A stretch of DNA of 64,000 nt from Aureobasidium sp. EXF-3400. Taxonomy: Eukaryota; Ascomycota; Dothideomycetes; Dothideales; Saccotheciaceae. Shown here in pieces: positions 1 to 10,865 of the stretch; positions within the stretch are counted from its first letter, which is position 1, and the number at the start of each line of letters is the position of its first letter. Position numbers and translations under genes: made by a program. The stretch covers positions 54,936 through 118,935 of the forward strand of contig SWBL01000137.1 in NCBI GenBank assembly GCA_024195585.1, read 5' to 3'. The notes under the pieces are model-generated. The model was not told the origin of the DNA, did no database searches, and was given only the letters and a program-made list of their open reading frames with translations.

Positions 1-96
1 AGACTGAGACTGTATGAACAATGCAGACGCGAGCGTGCGAACAGAATCCAGGACGGTACCAGATTAAGTGGAACGTCTCAGAAGGATCTTGCAAAG

Positions 97-1165
97 ATGG
101 GCAAGAAATACGATGGTAAGTGCCTGCTGTGATGTAGTCATATCATGTTGCTGACATTGAGTGTGATCAGCATTTGCCTTCACCAACTACAACTTCGGCC
201 ACGACGAATGGGACTTTTCAAAGAACGCTCTGAACAAGCATCTCTTGTCCAAGCAGCCATACCGATTCCGTCAGCCAGTGTCGTTCGGGCCTAGCCCAGG
301 TCCACGCCAGCCGCTCAACGCTCTGCTGGATGTGCACTCGATGAGCAAGCAGAACCAAACGATAGCCTCGATTCGCTTCAGGACCTCGAGAACCTATCTT
401 CAGAACCTGTTCCCAAGCTCTTCGTTTGGCTTCATGTCTGCAGCAACAGTCGTAGAAGCCTCTATTGTGTGCTGCTCGCTACGCAACATGACATGGCTGG
501 GCAACACAGGATATGACCACTGTGGCCTCTACATTCACGGAGTGAAATACACCAAGAAAGATGGCGAGATCCTTCAAGGAACGTTCCTACCAATCTTGTT
601 CGAAAACCTAACCGATCCCATCATTACTGGTCGCGAAGAGCTTGCCGCGCCCAAATTGGGTTGCGATATCGATGTCTCGGCTTCTGGTGACTCTCGCAGT
701 GTACGCATGAGCTGGCGCGGAACCACGTTTGCTGAGCTCGAATGGAACAGCCTTCAAGCAAAGCCCCAGACAAACGGCACTAATGGCGCCAGCGCCGTGA
801 ATGCTGCCCAAACCAAGCCTCCTGGGCCACCTGGACCTCCAATGCCCAAGATTGAAGACAACGGCTTGTTCATGTATCGTTACGTGCCAGCTGTGGGTGA
901 GCCAGGAAAGGCGGATGCCGAGTATGCTGTCTTTGACGAGTACGAGAAGAAGGCACCGGCATCTGCAGAGTCTCAGCAAGAAGTGCAAGACCAAACTACC
1001 AAGTCAGCCACCATCAAGTTCTCGCCTGGTGATTGGAATTCGCTTCCAACCCTTCATCACATTGCTCAAGGCCTCGCAGATGTGCCGATATACGGCATCG
1101 TGGAGGCTACCGTGAAGGAAGTGCCATCGGTGGGTGATGTCAGAGGAGCAAGAAGGATTGAGTAG
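97..1165 (+). CDS. Acetoacetate decarboxylase-like protein, start uncertain
   Basis: Two exons, 97-115 and 171-1165, are joined by a 55 bp intron (GTAAGT donor, TCAG acceptor), giving 337 residues from the ATG at 97, which has A at -3. The frame is also open from base 1 to 97, so the gene may begin outside the window. The acetoacetate decarboxylase (ADC) family signature GREELAAPKLGCDI is encoded around bases 632-673. In bacterial ADC the matching PKK pair supplies the Schiff-base lysine and a neighbouring lysine that tunes it. Here the first lysine (codon 653-655) is kept and the second is leucine, so a true decarboxylase activity is doubtful. A Pro/Gly-rich low-complexity insert follows (about 780-850). 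The family assignment rests on this motif and the general layout. The substrate is unknown and nothing in the neighbourhood suggests a pathway. Confidence 0.62.
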
Positions 1166-2467
1166 ACCTTAGATTTTGGTGTTGTTTGCATTTCAGCGAT
1201 AGGTCCTCGGAGTTGGTGTTTAGTTAGTATTTAATGCAAATTCCATGGCTCTGGCAACCTTCTATTTTTAAAGACCAGATGTGAAAATAATTCGATTGTG
1301 CGTTGCATGGTCTCTCGTGTTGCAAAAGTGGAGTCCCGTGGCCGGACAAACAGTGCAGGTTGGATGTCGCCATACATATCATCTCGCCAAGTATATCATG
1401 ACTTTCAACTGTCGGTTGTTTGGGCCGTTTTCGGGTATGCGCTTGTGTCCGAAAGACGAGGAGGCTCGAGCTCGTTGCTTAGTGGACATCCTAGATGCCT
1501 AGACACGCTGCAACTTGTTGAAAAGTATTGCATGCGTGTGTTTGTCTCATCCGCATTCATCGCTCTGGTAGAGCCCCGACATGTTGAGAAGAAGGCAGAA
1601 CCGCGAACGAAGATCAGACGGTGGCAGGGCACAGCGAGTTGGCAATTGGCATGGCCAGACTTGGCTAGTGCAAATTTAAGCATGACGCCTACAAATTTTG
1701 TGGTAGCTAATCCGCGCGCCGAAGTTCTTCCAATACATGTCAGCGAATAGAGATCGTATGGTGCAACCAAAACATCAAATACGAGTCGATCTTGTGGAAT
1801 TATGGAAGGCCTCGGCGGTGCGGCTTGATACTCTTTTCTGGTTATGGAGCAGCAGGTGAGCTTATTGCATGTTAACCAAGTGCGCAAGTTGAAAATGCAG
1901 CAAATGGAGAGCCAGACCCCTTCTGCCGAGCCGTATCGACGAGTGCAAAGGTTTCGATCCCCATGCTCGATCGCGAAGTACTTAGACGCAGTCAGTGGCG
2001 GGCCAATGACCGGTAAAATCGAATAGGTAGGTGGCCTGTTTGGTCGATAGCGCCAACAATCGAGTCGTTTTGCCCACTCGACTCGTGCATGTCATGAAGG
2101 CCCTGGTCGCCTTCGCCGCCGCTTCCCGGATACCCTGACTGTTTGAAGCATTCGACCATGTCATCTCGTGCTTGCGTCCTACTTTCTTGTATCTCCCCTC
2201 TCGCTGGTCTCATTCGCTAAGAAATCTTTGTTCATCGCACAACCATCGACAGCGTGCGCAAGTAACCAGATCTTTGACAATCTCCAGGTTCGATACGTCT
2301 CTTGGACAAGTACCGAAGTGGTCTCGACGTCATTCGGCAGCAAAGACCCTGGGAGATATTCGACGTACATAGCCAAAGTCCGACGCACCTCGACTCGGCA
2401 CGCGAACAGCTGAGACTTGCAACACGCTGTGCTAGATGGAAATACAGCTTGTTGGCACACACAGCAC
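1166..2467. other. Intergenic stretch, no supported gene
   Basis: Only short overlapping frames on both strands are present. None has recognisable protein features or a convincing splice pattern. The last 250-300 bases probably hold the promoter and leader of the RING/LON gene. Confidence 0.6.
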
Positions 2468-4123
2468 ATGAACTTGCTGGACGAAACTATCAGGCTCTCG
2501 TCTATCCGCGACGGCGAGGCCCGATCGTCAGGCTTCATGGATATCGATGACTTTGTCTCGGACAAGCAGCAAGCGTCTGCCTTGACTGCTCACCAGGATG
2601 CCCGCGCCCTCATTCGCCTGATTCAGTGTCCGCAGTGTTCCAAGCCCTACACCGCCCCCATCACCCTTCCCTGCGGCAACTCGCTATGTCGCACGTGTCT
2701 CCCTCAAACCTACCGCCGTGAAGGCGTGTCATACCCCGATACTCCTGGAAGACAACGCGGCTTCGTTTGCCCTTACGATGACTGTACCGAAGAGCATGTC
2801 CTCGCAGACTGCAGCATCGACGTTACCCTGTCAAAACTCATGGAAGCCATCGCTGAACTCGTCCGACGACACATTGAATCAGCTGGCAGCAGAGAAACAT
2901 ACATGGAAGAGATATTGAAACAAGACGAGGTTATGGGTCCTATAACAACCGTGGATCTGGACAAGGACAGCCCCCGATGCTGGACCATGCCTGGAGCCCG
3001 TTTGGTCGCTACATACAATCTTGCTGGTAGCGGCATTCTCAAATACAAGACCGAGGTCACCTACACAGACTTGCCTGAAACAGGCGAAGCTGCACAAAAG
3101 ACGGATCAAGAGTTGCTGGTCCAACTGCTTGACACAGCGCAGAAAGAGGTTGACTGCCAGGTCTGCTACAACATCATGTTTGATCCTGTCACAACAGCCT
3201 GCGGCCATACACTTTGCCGCAAATGTCTGGCTCGCACTCTCGATCACTCGACCCACTGTCCCGTCTGTCGCCGCTCCGTCATCACTCCGCCCTCGCTACT
3301 CAAATACCCGAGCAACAAGACTTTGGTTAGCCTTCTGGAAGGCCTCGTTCCGGACATGGTCTCTGCTCGAGCTGAAGCTGCCGCGCTAGAAGATGCCATC
3401 GCTACTTCGGATTTCGAGACTCCTTTGTTCGTCTGCACACTTGGTTTCCCCGGTTGTCCAACCTTCTTGCGCGTCTTCGAGCCAAGATACCGACTCATGA
3501 TCAGACGTGCTATGGAAGGAAACCGACAATTTGGTATGGTCACGTACAACCGGCATGGCTTGCCTCAGGAAGGACTGGGCAACTCGCAATTCCTTGCATA
3601 TGGTGTCATGCTCTACATTGAGAATGTACAAATGCTGCCAGACGGTCAGAGCATCGTCGAAACCAAGGGCATGTATCGTTTCCGTGTGAAACAGCACGGC
3701 ACCTTGGATGGCTACACAGTGGGCAGAGTTGAACGCGTCGAAGACGTTTCCCTCCAGGAAGAAGAGCGCCTAGAAGCCGAAGAAACCTCGCTTCCTCCTG
3801 CCGCTGAAAATGACCTTGAAGGTCAAGTGAACCGCATGTCGACTCGCGAACTTCTCATGCTCGGACTTGACTTCATCCTTGTCATGCAAGGTCGAAGCGC
3901 ACACTGGCTGCACCAACGCATCTTAGAAGCCTATGGCGGCCCGCCGGACGACGCCGCTCTTTTCCCATTCTGGTTTGCCAGCATCCTTCCCATCAGTGAG
4001 GACTGGAAGTATCAGCTGATGCAGACTACAAGCGTAAGATCCAGACTCAAGATTACTGCTCTTTGGGTCAGACACATGCAGGCACAGCGATGGTACCAAA
4101 GCAATGCATGCACAGTCTTATGA
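2468..4123 (+). CDS. RING finger and LON substrate-binding domain E3 ligase (LONRF-like)
   Basis: A single exon of 551 residues from the ATG at 2468. A later ATG at 2537 is possible and loses no domain. Two cysteine-rich modules are visible. The first, around residues 54-107 (CPQC...PCGNSLCRTC...CPYDDC), looks like a divergent RING. The second, residues 230-267 (CQVC, ACGHTLCRKC, CPVC), is a canonical C3HC4 RING. From about residue 318 the sequence turns into a Lon N-terminal substrate-binding domain (PLFVCTLGFPGCPTFLRVFE, FEPRYRLMIRRAM). There is no AAA or protease part, so this is the LONRF type rather than Lon protease. Family knowledge suggests a cytosolic ubiquitin ligase that recognises substrates through the LON domain. 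Two RINGs plus LON is the usual fungal arrangement. Domain calls are firm; substrates are unknown. Confidence 0.88.
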   Translation: MNLLDETIRLSSIRDGEARSSGFMDIDDFVSDKQQASALTAHQDARALIRLIQCPQCSKPYTAPITLPCGNSLCRTCLPQTYRREGVSYPDTPGRQRGFVCPYDDCTEEHVLADCSIDVTLSKLMEAIAELVRRHIESAGSRETYMEEILKQDEVMGPITTVDLDKDSPRCWTMPGARLVATYNLAGSGILKYKTEVTYTDLPETGEAAQKTDQELLVQLLDTAQKEVDCQVCYNIMFDPVTTACGHTLCRKCLARTLDHSTHCPVCRRSVITPPSLLKYPSNKTLVSLLEGLVPDMVSARAEAAALEDAIATSDFETPLFVCTLGFPGCPTFLRVFEPRYRLMIRRAMEGNRQFGMVTYNRHGLPQEGLGNSQFLAYGVMLYIENVQMLPDGQSIVETKGMYRFRVKQHGTLDGYTVGRVERVEDVSLQEEERLEAEETSLPPAAENDLEGQVNRMSTRELLMLGLDFILVMQGRSAHWLHQRILEAYGGPPDDAALFPFWFASILPISEDWKYQLMQTTSVRSRLKITALWVRHMQAQRWYQSNACTVL

Positions 4124-4989
4124 CTGATCACACATCTCGCGCTGCGTTTTGGAGCTCCCATCTTCATCATTCTCGTTGCGGTTCGAAACTTTGTACGTGA
4201 TGCTTGAACGGACTCTTCATCCCACAGAAAATGATTTCAATGGCTCATCCTGCTGAGCATTCTTCTTTCTTCATTCATTTCGGTTCTTTTGTACAAATTC
4301 TCTGGCCTGGCTTTTTTCTCTTTTTCTCCTTTTTGCTTTCTTTCATAGCGGCTGCCATATATCCAGAGCTATTAGGCTCACCACCCGCCAGGCGTCAAGG
4401 GCAAGATATATAGGACAATGAATGCCTCTGTTTTCTCGTGTCAAGCTTGCTTCAGTCGTGAAGAAAGGAGCGGAACCATGTGTTCACTGAATCAAATTTG
4501 GCAAGTGTCGGAGGTATGTCAATTGTTGTCTATTTTTCACGAACTCTGTTCTTCTTCACTCGTGACTGTGTGTGCATTTGAGAAGCAGTCGTCGCCAGGG
4601 GGGTAGCATAGGAAAGTCAGTGAGGCCAAGCGGAACTTGTCGATGAGCTTGACCGTGCCTTCCATTGGAAGTCGCGAGACAAACACCTTCCTCACAAAAC
4701 TTTCCACCCATCACTTTTCAGCTTCCTCACTCCTTCTCCGTCTCGCAAACCTCTTTATCCAACCGTACTATAACACTGCTTCAACCTCATCGAACTGTCT
4801 CCACATCCTCTTCGACGTGCCACATCACACATCCTATCTTCGATATCACACCATTGGGCGTTGCCAACTCTTCTCAGTCGTGTGCATACTCTTCAAGAAC
4901 TTCATCTTCGCCGACAACCGAGATACAGGACAGACGGAATTTCATCTACGCAATCAACAAAGATCTAAGCCCATCACAGGACCGCTACC
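4124..4989. other. Intergenic stretch with pyrimidine-rich leader
   Basis: No supported gene. Bases about 4680-4980 are C/T-rich, as in many fungal 5' leaders, and lead into the F-box gene. The T-rich part at 4260-4350 may belong to the 3' end of the RING/LON transcript. Confidence 0.55.
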
Positions 4990-6201
4990 ATGGATCTCCC
5001 AACTTCCTTCTCTTCCCTGCCACCTGAACTGGTCTCCAAGATCTGCCATGACTCTGTCCTTAGGAAGAAAGATCTCATCGCTCTCCGCTTCACCAGCAAA
5101 TCTCAAGGCATCCATCTCTCTGCTTCCAAGGAGTTCGCCAGACGATACTTCAAGAACATCCGTCTCGTTTACACACGCCACAGTTTGCAATGGTTCGTAG
5201 AGATTTGCAAGCATGCTATTTTTAGCTCTGCAGTACGGATGATTCAACTCTCTTATGCTCGATTTCTGCCTAGGTATTTTATGGCAGAATTCAGGCGCCT
5301 GCTCGATGGTTCCTATGGTGGAAGTGTATCGAAACAACGCCATGACGTCCAGAAAGACATACGACTACTCGCCGGCCGTTACGACGAAGAAGAAGATCTT
5401 CGAAAATCTGGCGCCGCCAAAGATCTTCTTGCCGCAGCTTTTACCAAACTTTCTCATTGGCATCATCCTCTGGAACTCCGTGTGTCATCAGACGAGTCTG
5501 GCGCATTTGGCCAAACCCGAATCTATAGCCCCGACAACCCAGGCACCAGTTCACATTGGGAATGTGATATACTTGGCACGGTAGCACTTCTCTTCCAGGC
5601 TGCCACCTTGAGCAGATGCGTTGTGCCAAGGCTCCAGATCCAGGGCGCTGTCTGGAACAACTTGGTCGATAGCTCGGCTCATTCACTTAACGCGCTGGCC
5701 CAGCTTCCCGAGCTTGAGCTGAATATATGGTCCTCGGAAAAGGTGGTCATCGCACATCTTGCAGGCGTCGAAGTCGTGGTGGCCAAGCTGCTTAACAACG
5801 CAGCTGGCCTGAAGACTTTGAGTCTCGGATCCAGTCATGTCGACCGTCACCATACCTATCTTCCCAGAATCTTTTCAACTATATCGACCATGAGACTCGA
5901 AAATCTCGACCTAGAATATATCGATCTCGACTGGTTCAAGCCCTTCGAGAACCGAATGAAGTCTTTGCGTCGGTTAGACTTAGACGGATGCAGGATCAAT
6001 GGAAGCTTGAAGCACACATTGCTTTCTATCCAGGAAAACCTTCCCCGACTGGAGTATTGCCGGTTGCCCGCCTTCTGTAGACCTTGGATGCGCAAAGCAT
6101 CTTATGAATACAATGGTATCGAAGAAGTCAAGGCCGGCATCAACGAGCTGATACAGCTGGAGTCAGACTATATCGATAATCCGGTATGGACCATGGACTG
6201 A
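4990..6201 (+). CDS. F-box protein with leucine-rich C-terminal half
   Basis: A single exon of 403 residues. The ATG at 4990 sits in a good context (ACC before ATGG). Residues about 6-50 (SFSSLPPELVSKICHDS, then LIALRFTSKS) match the F-box pattern of LPxEL followed by a second helix with conserved hydrophobics. The region around 270-345 contains leucine-rich segments (LENLDLEYIDLDWF, LRRLDLDGCRINGS) typical of F-box/LRR substrate receptors. F-box proteins link substrates to Skp1-Cullin1 ubiquitin ligases. No transmembrane segment or other known domain is visible. Fungi carry large, fast-evolving F-box families, so a one-to-one orthologue cannot be named. The stop is followed by a 340-base gap before the convergent EMC10 gene. 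Confidence 0.8.
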   Translation: MDLPTSFSSLPPELVSKICHDSVLRKKDLIALRFTSKSQGIHLSASKEFARRYFKNIRLVYTRHSLQWFVEICKHAIFSSAVRMIQLSYARFLPRYFMAEFRRLLDGSYGGSVSKQRHDVQKDIRLLAGRYDEEEDLRKSGAAKDLLAAAFTKLSHWHHPLELRVSSDESGAFGQTRIYSPDNPGTSSHWECDILGTVALLFQAATLSRCVVPRLQIQGAVWNNLVDSSAHSLNALAQLPELELNIWSSEKVVIAHLAGVEVVVAKLLNNAAGLKTLSLGSSHVDRHHTYLPRIFSTISTMRLENLDLEYIDLDWFKPFENRMKSLRRLDLDGCRINGSLKHTLLSIQENLPRLEYCRLPAFCRPWMRKASYEYNGIEEVKAGINELIQLESDYIDNPVWTMD

Positions 6202-6541
6202 AATAGCGAAGGAGACCGAGAGCAAAGAAACAAGCAGAATGAATGCCACTGCAAGGCTTGAAACCAGAAACTATATAGAGCGGGAGCGGGAATGGTTCTG
6301 CTGGACTCTGCTTGACCAACAGGGGACAGACGAAGAAACGAGCATGCACTTTAGCGACAGTTTCGGCCGGGCGTTCACGATTTTGCAAGGCAGCATCTGT
6401 ATCTAGCACTATCCAGTTCAATCTTGCATAGCAGAATCTGAGAAGTTATCCGTGCTACCATAGCTAAACAGCGGGCGAGCAGTGCAGTGTGATATTGCAA
6501 CATGAGTTTTGTATATGTGTATCAGGACCTGAAATGATGGT
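6202..6541. other. Convergent 3' intergenic region
   Basis: Lies between the 3' ends of the F-box gene and EMC10. No gene, structured RNA or repeat was recognised. Confidence 0.6.
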
Positions 6542-7163
6542 TTACTTTCCATCACCACCACCCATGACGACCTGGACCAGTAGGAATAAGCCGATGGCCC
6601 ACCAGTACCTGTATGACGTTAGCAGACTGTTTTACAGGCAAGTATACTCAGGGAACTGACTTTTGCAAAAAGGACTTCTCGGGCTCTTTGGCCTCGGGCT
6701 CGCCTTGCTGGTTCACGACGATCGGCTTGTCAAAGGCCACTTGAGGACCCTGTTGCAGCGGCACAATCTCGACAGCAAGCGAACCGTCTGTAGACTTTCC
6801 AGGTGTGGTGCTGAAACCAACATGCCACACGTCTCCGGTCGAGTCGACGTACAGGCGCAATGCGGGCTTCTTTGTGGTATCGAAATTGGCTCCGGAGGTG
6901 GATACACCAACCCAATCACCGGCGCGGTGAACGCCTACTCTTACGATCTCATCTGACGTAACTGCCGGGGCGGTATATGAGTCTACGGTGGCATCGAGGG
7001 CGGGCCAGGAGTAGGAGACTTTGGCGAGGGAAAGAGGTGATGATGCTGTTGAGGGCCAGGCGAAGACATCGACGGTACGGAGGGAGTCTGTAGTAGCTGC
7101 GGCGATGGCAGAAGTGGCGCACAGCAGGGCTGCTAGCAGGTTGGTTGCTCCCGTGAGACGCAT
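6542..7163 (-). CDS. EMC10: ER membrane protein complex subunit 10
   Basis: Two exons (7163-6661 and 6608-6542) encode 189 residues. The 52 bp intron (GTCAGT...ACAG) restores a C-terminal membrane anchor, KYWWAIGLFLLVQVVMGGGD, that is lost if the first exon is read through. The N-terminus MRLTGATNLLAALLCATSAI is a signal peptide. The lumenal part has the Emc10-like pattern (SDEIVRVGVH, DWVGVSTSGANF, LRLYVDSTGDVWHVGFS). A signal peptide, a beta-rich lumenal domain and a short C-terminal membrane helix ending in GGG fit Emc10, a subunit of the complex that inserts tail-anchored and polytopic membrane proteins into the ER. The start was chosen for the signal peptide; the longer upstream frame is non-coding. 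Transcribed divergently from the ribulokinase gene. Confidence 0.78.
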
Positions 7164-7856
7164 GTTGTTTTCTTGATATCGTGTCTGGGTCAAGGTATTG
7201 ATGCGGCTTGCATGTCCGACTTGGAGCTTCAATGCCAAGAAGCTCGGGGGAAGGTTTCCCGAGACAGTCTGGACCCTGACTTTATATCCACACGTCACTT
7301 TTTGCTTGGTCGAACGAATGGGGAACGCGTTCTTCAGCCATTGTTGTCCGACGCCGCTGAGAGCTGCATACTGTAGCTGTTGTTGATCAATATCTTGTTG
7401 AGACGAATAGATGTCTCTCCTGAGGCCATTCTCTAGTATGGTGACACAATGTTCCGAGATCCTACAAGAGTCTATGGGAGCTAGCTGCTTGTCTCCAATT
7501 GAACCGGCGAGAGAGCTGCATTTATCCATGCGTGTGCAGATTCTCGACCAAAAGATCCGGCGGTAAGCACAAGCTTCCCCGTGTCTCCTCGTTGATCTCC
7601 ACTTCAGCGTCATCAAGATCGACATCCCCCGAGCTCCCCAGAGATAAGTGACACGCCTTCGAGGCTCTTCACTTTTATCCTTTCAAAAGTGCTGATCTGT
7701 TTCTTTCACTTGTTCCTCAACATACCTCCTCTCTCTTGCACTCAATTGGCATCCAGTCCAGTCATTAGAGATATCTACAGCTCAATTCATAACTTTTCTT
7801 TCCCCAATCCAACTCTCAACACTACTTGATCTTTGACCGAAGCAACCACATTCAGC
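7164..7856. other. Divergent promoter region, EMC10 / ribulokinase
   Basis: 693 bp between two divergent start codons. The right half (7680-7850) is C/T-rich and probably the leader of the ribulokinase mRNA; the left half carries the EMC10 TATA element. No gene is supported inside. Confidence 0.55.
7281..7286 (-). promoter_or_regulatory. TATA box and CRE/UPRE-like element of EMC10
   Basis: On the minus strand TATAAA lies 118 bp upstream of the EMC10 start codon. Just upstream of it the minus strand reads TGACGTGTGG, close to the TGACGTG core of CREB/ATF/Hac1-type sites. A stress-linked role would fit an ER protein but is inference. Confidence 0.4.
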
Positions 7857-9811
7857 ATGTCTTCGCTTCCCTTCCGCCAGCCTTACAGGCAGGCTTCTCG
7901 TCAGCAGTCGAGACAGATGTCTGTTGACCCTCACAACGAGCTTCACACAATCCAGGACCACTACATTGGCATTGATGTCGGTACCGGTAGTGCCCGCGCC
8001 TGTATTATGAACGACAAGGGTGACATTGTCGGTCTTGCCAGTGAGAACATTGGTCTCTGGCAGCCCGAGACTGGTTACTACGTACGTCTTCTGCAAATTC
8101 AATGAATGAATCTGTGCTCACACTCCACCAGGAACAATCCACCACAGACATCTGGAGATGCATCTGTAACTCGGTACAGCGTGCCATGAACCAACACGGT
8201 ATCGAAGGCTCCACCATCCGCGGTATCGGTTTCGATGCCACTTGTTCGCTCACCGTCTTCTCTAACGATACCGACGAGCCCATCTCCGTCACTGGTCCCA
8301 AGTTCGACAACGCCGATGGCAACGACCGCAACGTCATTCTATGGCTCGACCACAGACCAGTCGAAGAGACTGACAAGATCAACGCTACAGACCACAACCT
8401 GCTCCGCTACGTCGGTGGCAAGATGAGCATTGAGATGGAGATGCCCAAGGTTCTGTGGCTCAAGAACCACATGCCCAAGGAGCTGTTCGACCGCTGCAGA
8501 TTCTACGACTTGACTGATGCCCTTACTCACATTGCCACCGGCAACGACGACCGCAGCTTCTGCAGTGTTGTCTGCAAGCAAGGCTTCGTCCCAGTCGGTG
8601 TCGACGGCAGTGTCAAGGGTTGGCAGGAAGACTTCCTCAAGGAAATTGGTCTTGAGGATCTGTGCGAAGACAACTTCAAGCGCCTGGGAGGTGTAGACGG
8701 GGTGGTAATTACCTGAACTTAACTGTTTCGTTCGTGCAAATGCTAACCCAATTCGCAGAGCGGAAAGTACCACACTGCTGGTGACAAGATCGGCACTCTT
8801 TGCGAAAAGGCTGCCGCCGACCTCGGTCTGCCTCCTGGTATTGCCGTCGGTGCTGGTGTCATTGATGCCTACGCTGGTTGGATCGGTACCGTCGGAGCCA
8901 AGGTTCGCCTGCCCAACTCGAACCTCCACTCCGGTGCCGACAAGAACGACGTTTCGCAAGCCTTTACTCGTCTGGCCGCTGTTGCCGGAACTTCGACCTG
9001 CCATTTGGCCATGTCTGAGAAGCCCGTCTTCGTCGACGGTGTCTGGGGACCATACCGCGATGTGCTCATTCCAGACTACTGGATGGCAGAAGGTGGTCAA
9101 TCGGCAACTGGCGAACTGCTGAAACACGTCCTCGAGACCCACCCAGCCTTCCAGCAGGCGATGAGTGTTGCCGAAACCTTCAACGCAAACATCTACGACT
9201 ACCTTAATGAGCACCTTGCCGAGCTACAGACAAAGGAAGACGCACCAACAATCTCATACCTCGGCCGTCACTTCTTCTTCTACGGTGATCTGTTCGGTAA
9301 CCGCAGTCCCATCGCCGACCCCAACATGAAGGGCAGTGTCATTGGCCTGTCAAGCGACAGAAGCGTTGACGGTCTCGCACTCATGTACTACGCCACCATG
9401 GAGTTCATCGCTCTGCAGACCAAGCAAATTATCCAACGCATGAACGACTCGGGCCACGTCATCAACTCGATCTTCATGTCAGGAAGTCAATGCCAGAACA
9501 GCATCCTCATGGACCTCATGGCAACTGCTTGCGAGATGCCCGTCGTCATTCCCAGATACGTGCACGCAGCCGTTGTCCACGGTGCAGCCATGCTGGGAGC
9601 CAAGGCCGCTTCCGCCGACAAGGACGGCAACACCGAGCCCCTGTGGGACATCATGGACCGCATGAGCAAGCCCGGTAAAGTCGTGCTTCCTGGCAAGGAT
9701 CAGAACGAGAAGAAGCTGCTCGAGGCCAAGTACAAGGTCTTCCTTATGCAGTGTGAGCAACAGCGTGAGATTCGTCGCGAGATTGACGAGGCTGTCAGCG
9801 GCTGGAAATAA
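7857..9811 (+). CDS. FGGY-family carbohydrate kinase, probable D-ribulokinase
   Basis: Three exons, 7857-8081, 8132-8704 and 8759-9811, with 50 and 54 bp introns, encode 616 residues. The N-terminal phosphate-binding loop YIGIDVGTGSARACI and the second-lobe glycine-rich motifs (SGSQCQNSILMDLM, HGAAMLGA) are those of FGGY kinases in the ASKHA fold. The segment GFDATCSLTVF carries the TCSL signature that marks the eukaryotic D-ribulokinase branch (human FGGY, yeast YDR109C), and LGGVDGV-SGKYHTAGDKIG is typical of it. Expected reaction: ATP-dependent phosphorylation of D-ribulose to D-ribulose 5-phosphate in the cytosol. The second splice is set by frame; a donor 3 bases earlier would drop one valine. 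The first 30 residues are Arg/Gln/Ser-rich and probably disordered. Converges with the PLP homeostasis gene 166 bp away. Confidence 0.88.
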
Positions 9812-9977
9812 AAGTAACGACGTGATGATCTCGCCTCCCTTGAGGAATGACGATTTGCTACTATAGACACACGATAATGGATGATCTTTTGATTTTTGCT
9901 TGAATTTGAGTTCAAAGTGTGATACAGTGGTGTACTTCTCTAGCTGTCTCTAGTTTCACTCCTTGCTCGTTTCCATT

Positions 9978-10865
9978 CTACTTCTTCTCCTCAGCAACAT
10001 CCTCCTTAACCTTCGCATCACCCCTAGCCGGCCTCTCGCCAAAAATGGTCGTGCCAACTCTAACCTCCGTACTCCCCTGTCTAATCGCAGCCTCAAAGTC
10101 CGAACTCATACCCATACTCAATTCCAACTTTTCCTTCTCCACTCCCAACTGCTCTGCAACCTCATCCCTACATTTCCTGAGTGTATCAAAGTCTTCATTT
10201 TCCGTCTCTGCAGTTGTGGCTTTTGAGCGTGCGATTGCGCCGATGGTCATTAGACCTCCTAGCTCAAGATGTGGGCAAGAGTCGCGGATGTGTTTGCATA
10301 ACTCCACTGCTGCAGCTCCTGGCTCAACACCACTTTTTTCAGACTCGCCTGATGTGTTTATCTGCACCAACACCCTCAGTTTCTTATCTCCCACCTCTTT
10401 TGCTTTCTCGGCATCAGCGAGAAGATTCTGTCGTCCCTTTTCTAGTGCGTCGGCTTTTTTGGAGGTATCCACACTGCTGACCGAAAACAAATTGGGGATT
10501 GATTCGGCTAGAGGACGACATTTATTCGTTTGGAGGGCACCGATGAAATGCCAGTTTATTGATTGAGGCAGCAGAGAAGCTTTTTCTAGCAGTTCGTTGG
10601 AGTAGTTTTCGCCGAAGTGGGTGTGGGAGGTTGGGTGATTGTGCAGGGCGAGGATGTCGTTTGCGGGTTTTAGTTTGGAGACTGCGATGAGGCGGACCTT
10701 GTGGTGAGGTCAGTATACTGCAGAGAAGGAGGGAATAGTAAAAAGACGTACATTCTGTCCAGTGGTGTTTGCGGATTTTATTTGAGAGAGGACGTGGCTG
10801 AGATTTTCGGCCAATTGCTTTGCGCGGGTTGGGTTGATTTGCATTTCTTCTTGTGTTGAGGACAT
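9978..10865 (-). CDS. Pyridoxal phosphate homeostasis protein (PLPBP/YggS family)
   Basis: Two exons (10865-10752 and 10697-9978) with a 54 bp intron (GTACGT...AAG) encode 277 residues. The segment after the junction, VRLIAVSKLKPAND, contains the PLP-binding lysine (K46) of the YggS/PROSC family. It is followed by the expected HFGENYSNELLEKA, WHFIGALQTNK, VLVQINTSGESEKSGVEP, LGGLMTIG and LSMGMSSDFEAAIRQGSTEVR, with VGTTIFGERP near the end. Every barrel signature is present and the length is usual for fungal members. The family binds PLP without known catalysis and buffers vitamin B6 supply and amino/keto acid pools. The charged C-terminal tail after GERP is variable. The start was chosen because the exon runs in frame from MSSTQEEMQ; a second ATG seven codons in is also possible. 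Confidence 0.93.

Noticed and set aside
1298..1887. Overlapping 150-160-codon frames on both strands
   Set aside because: Neither has family features or a plausible leader. They overlap each other and probably arise by chance.
8339..9214. A 291-codon minus-strand frame opposite the ribulokinase gene
   Set aside because: Antisense shadow of a conserved kinase; no recognisable protein features.
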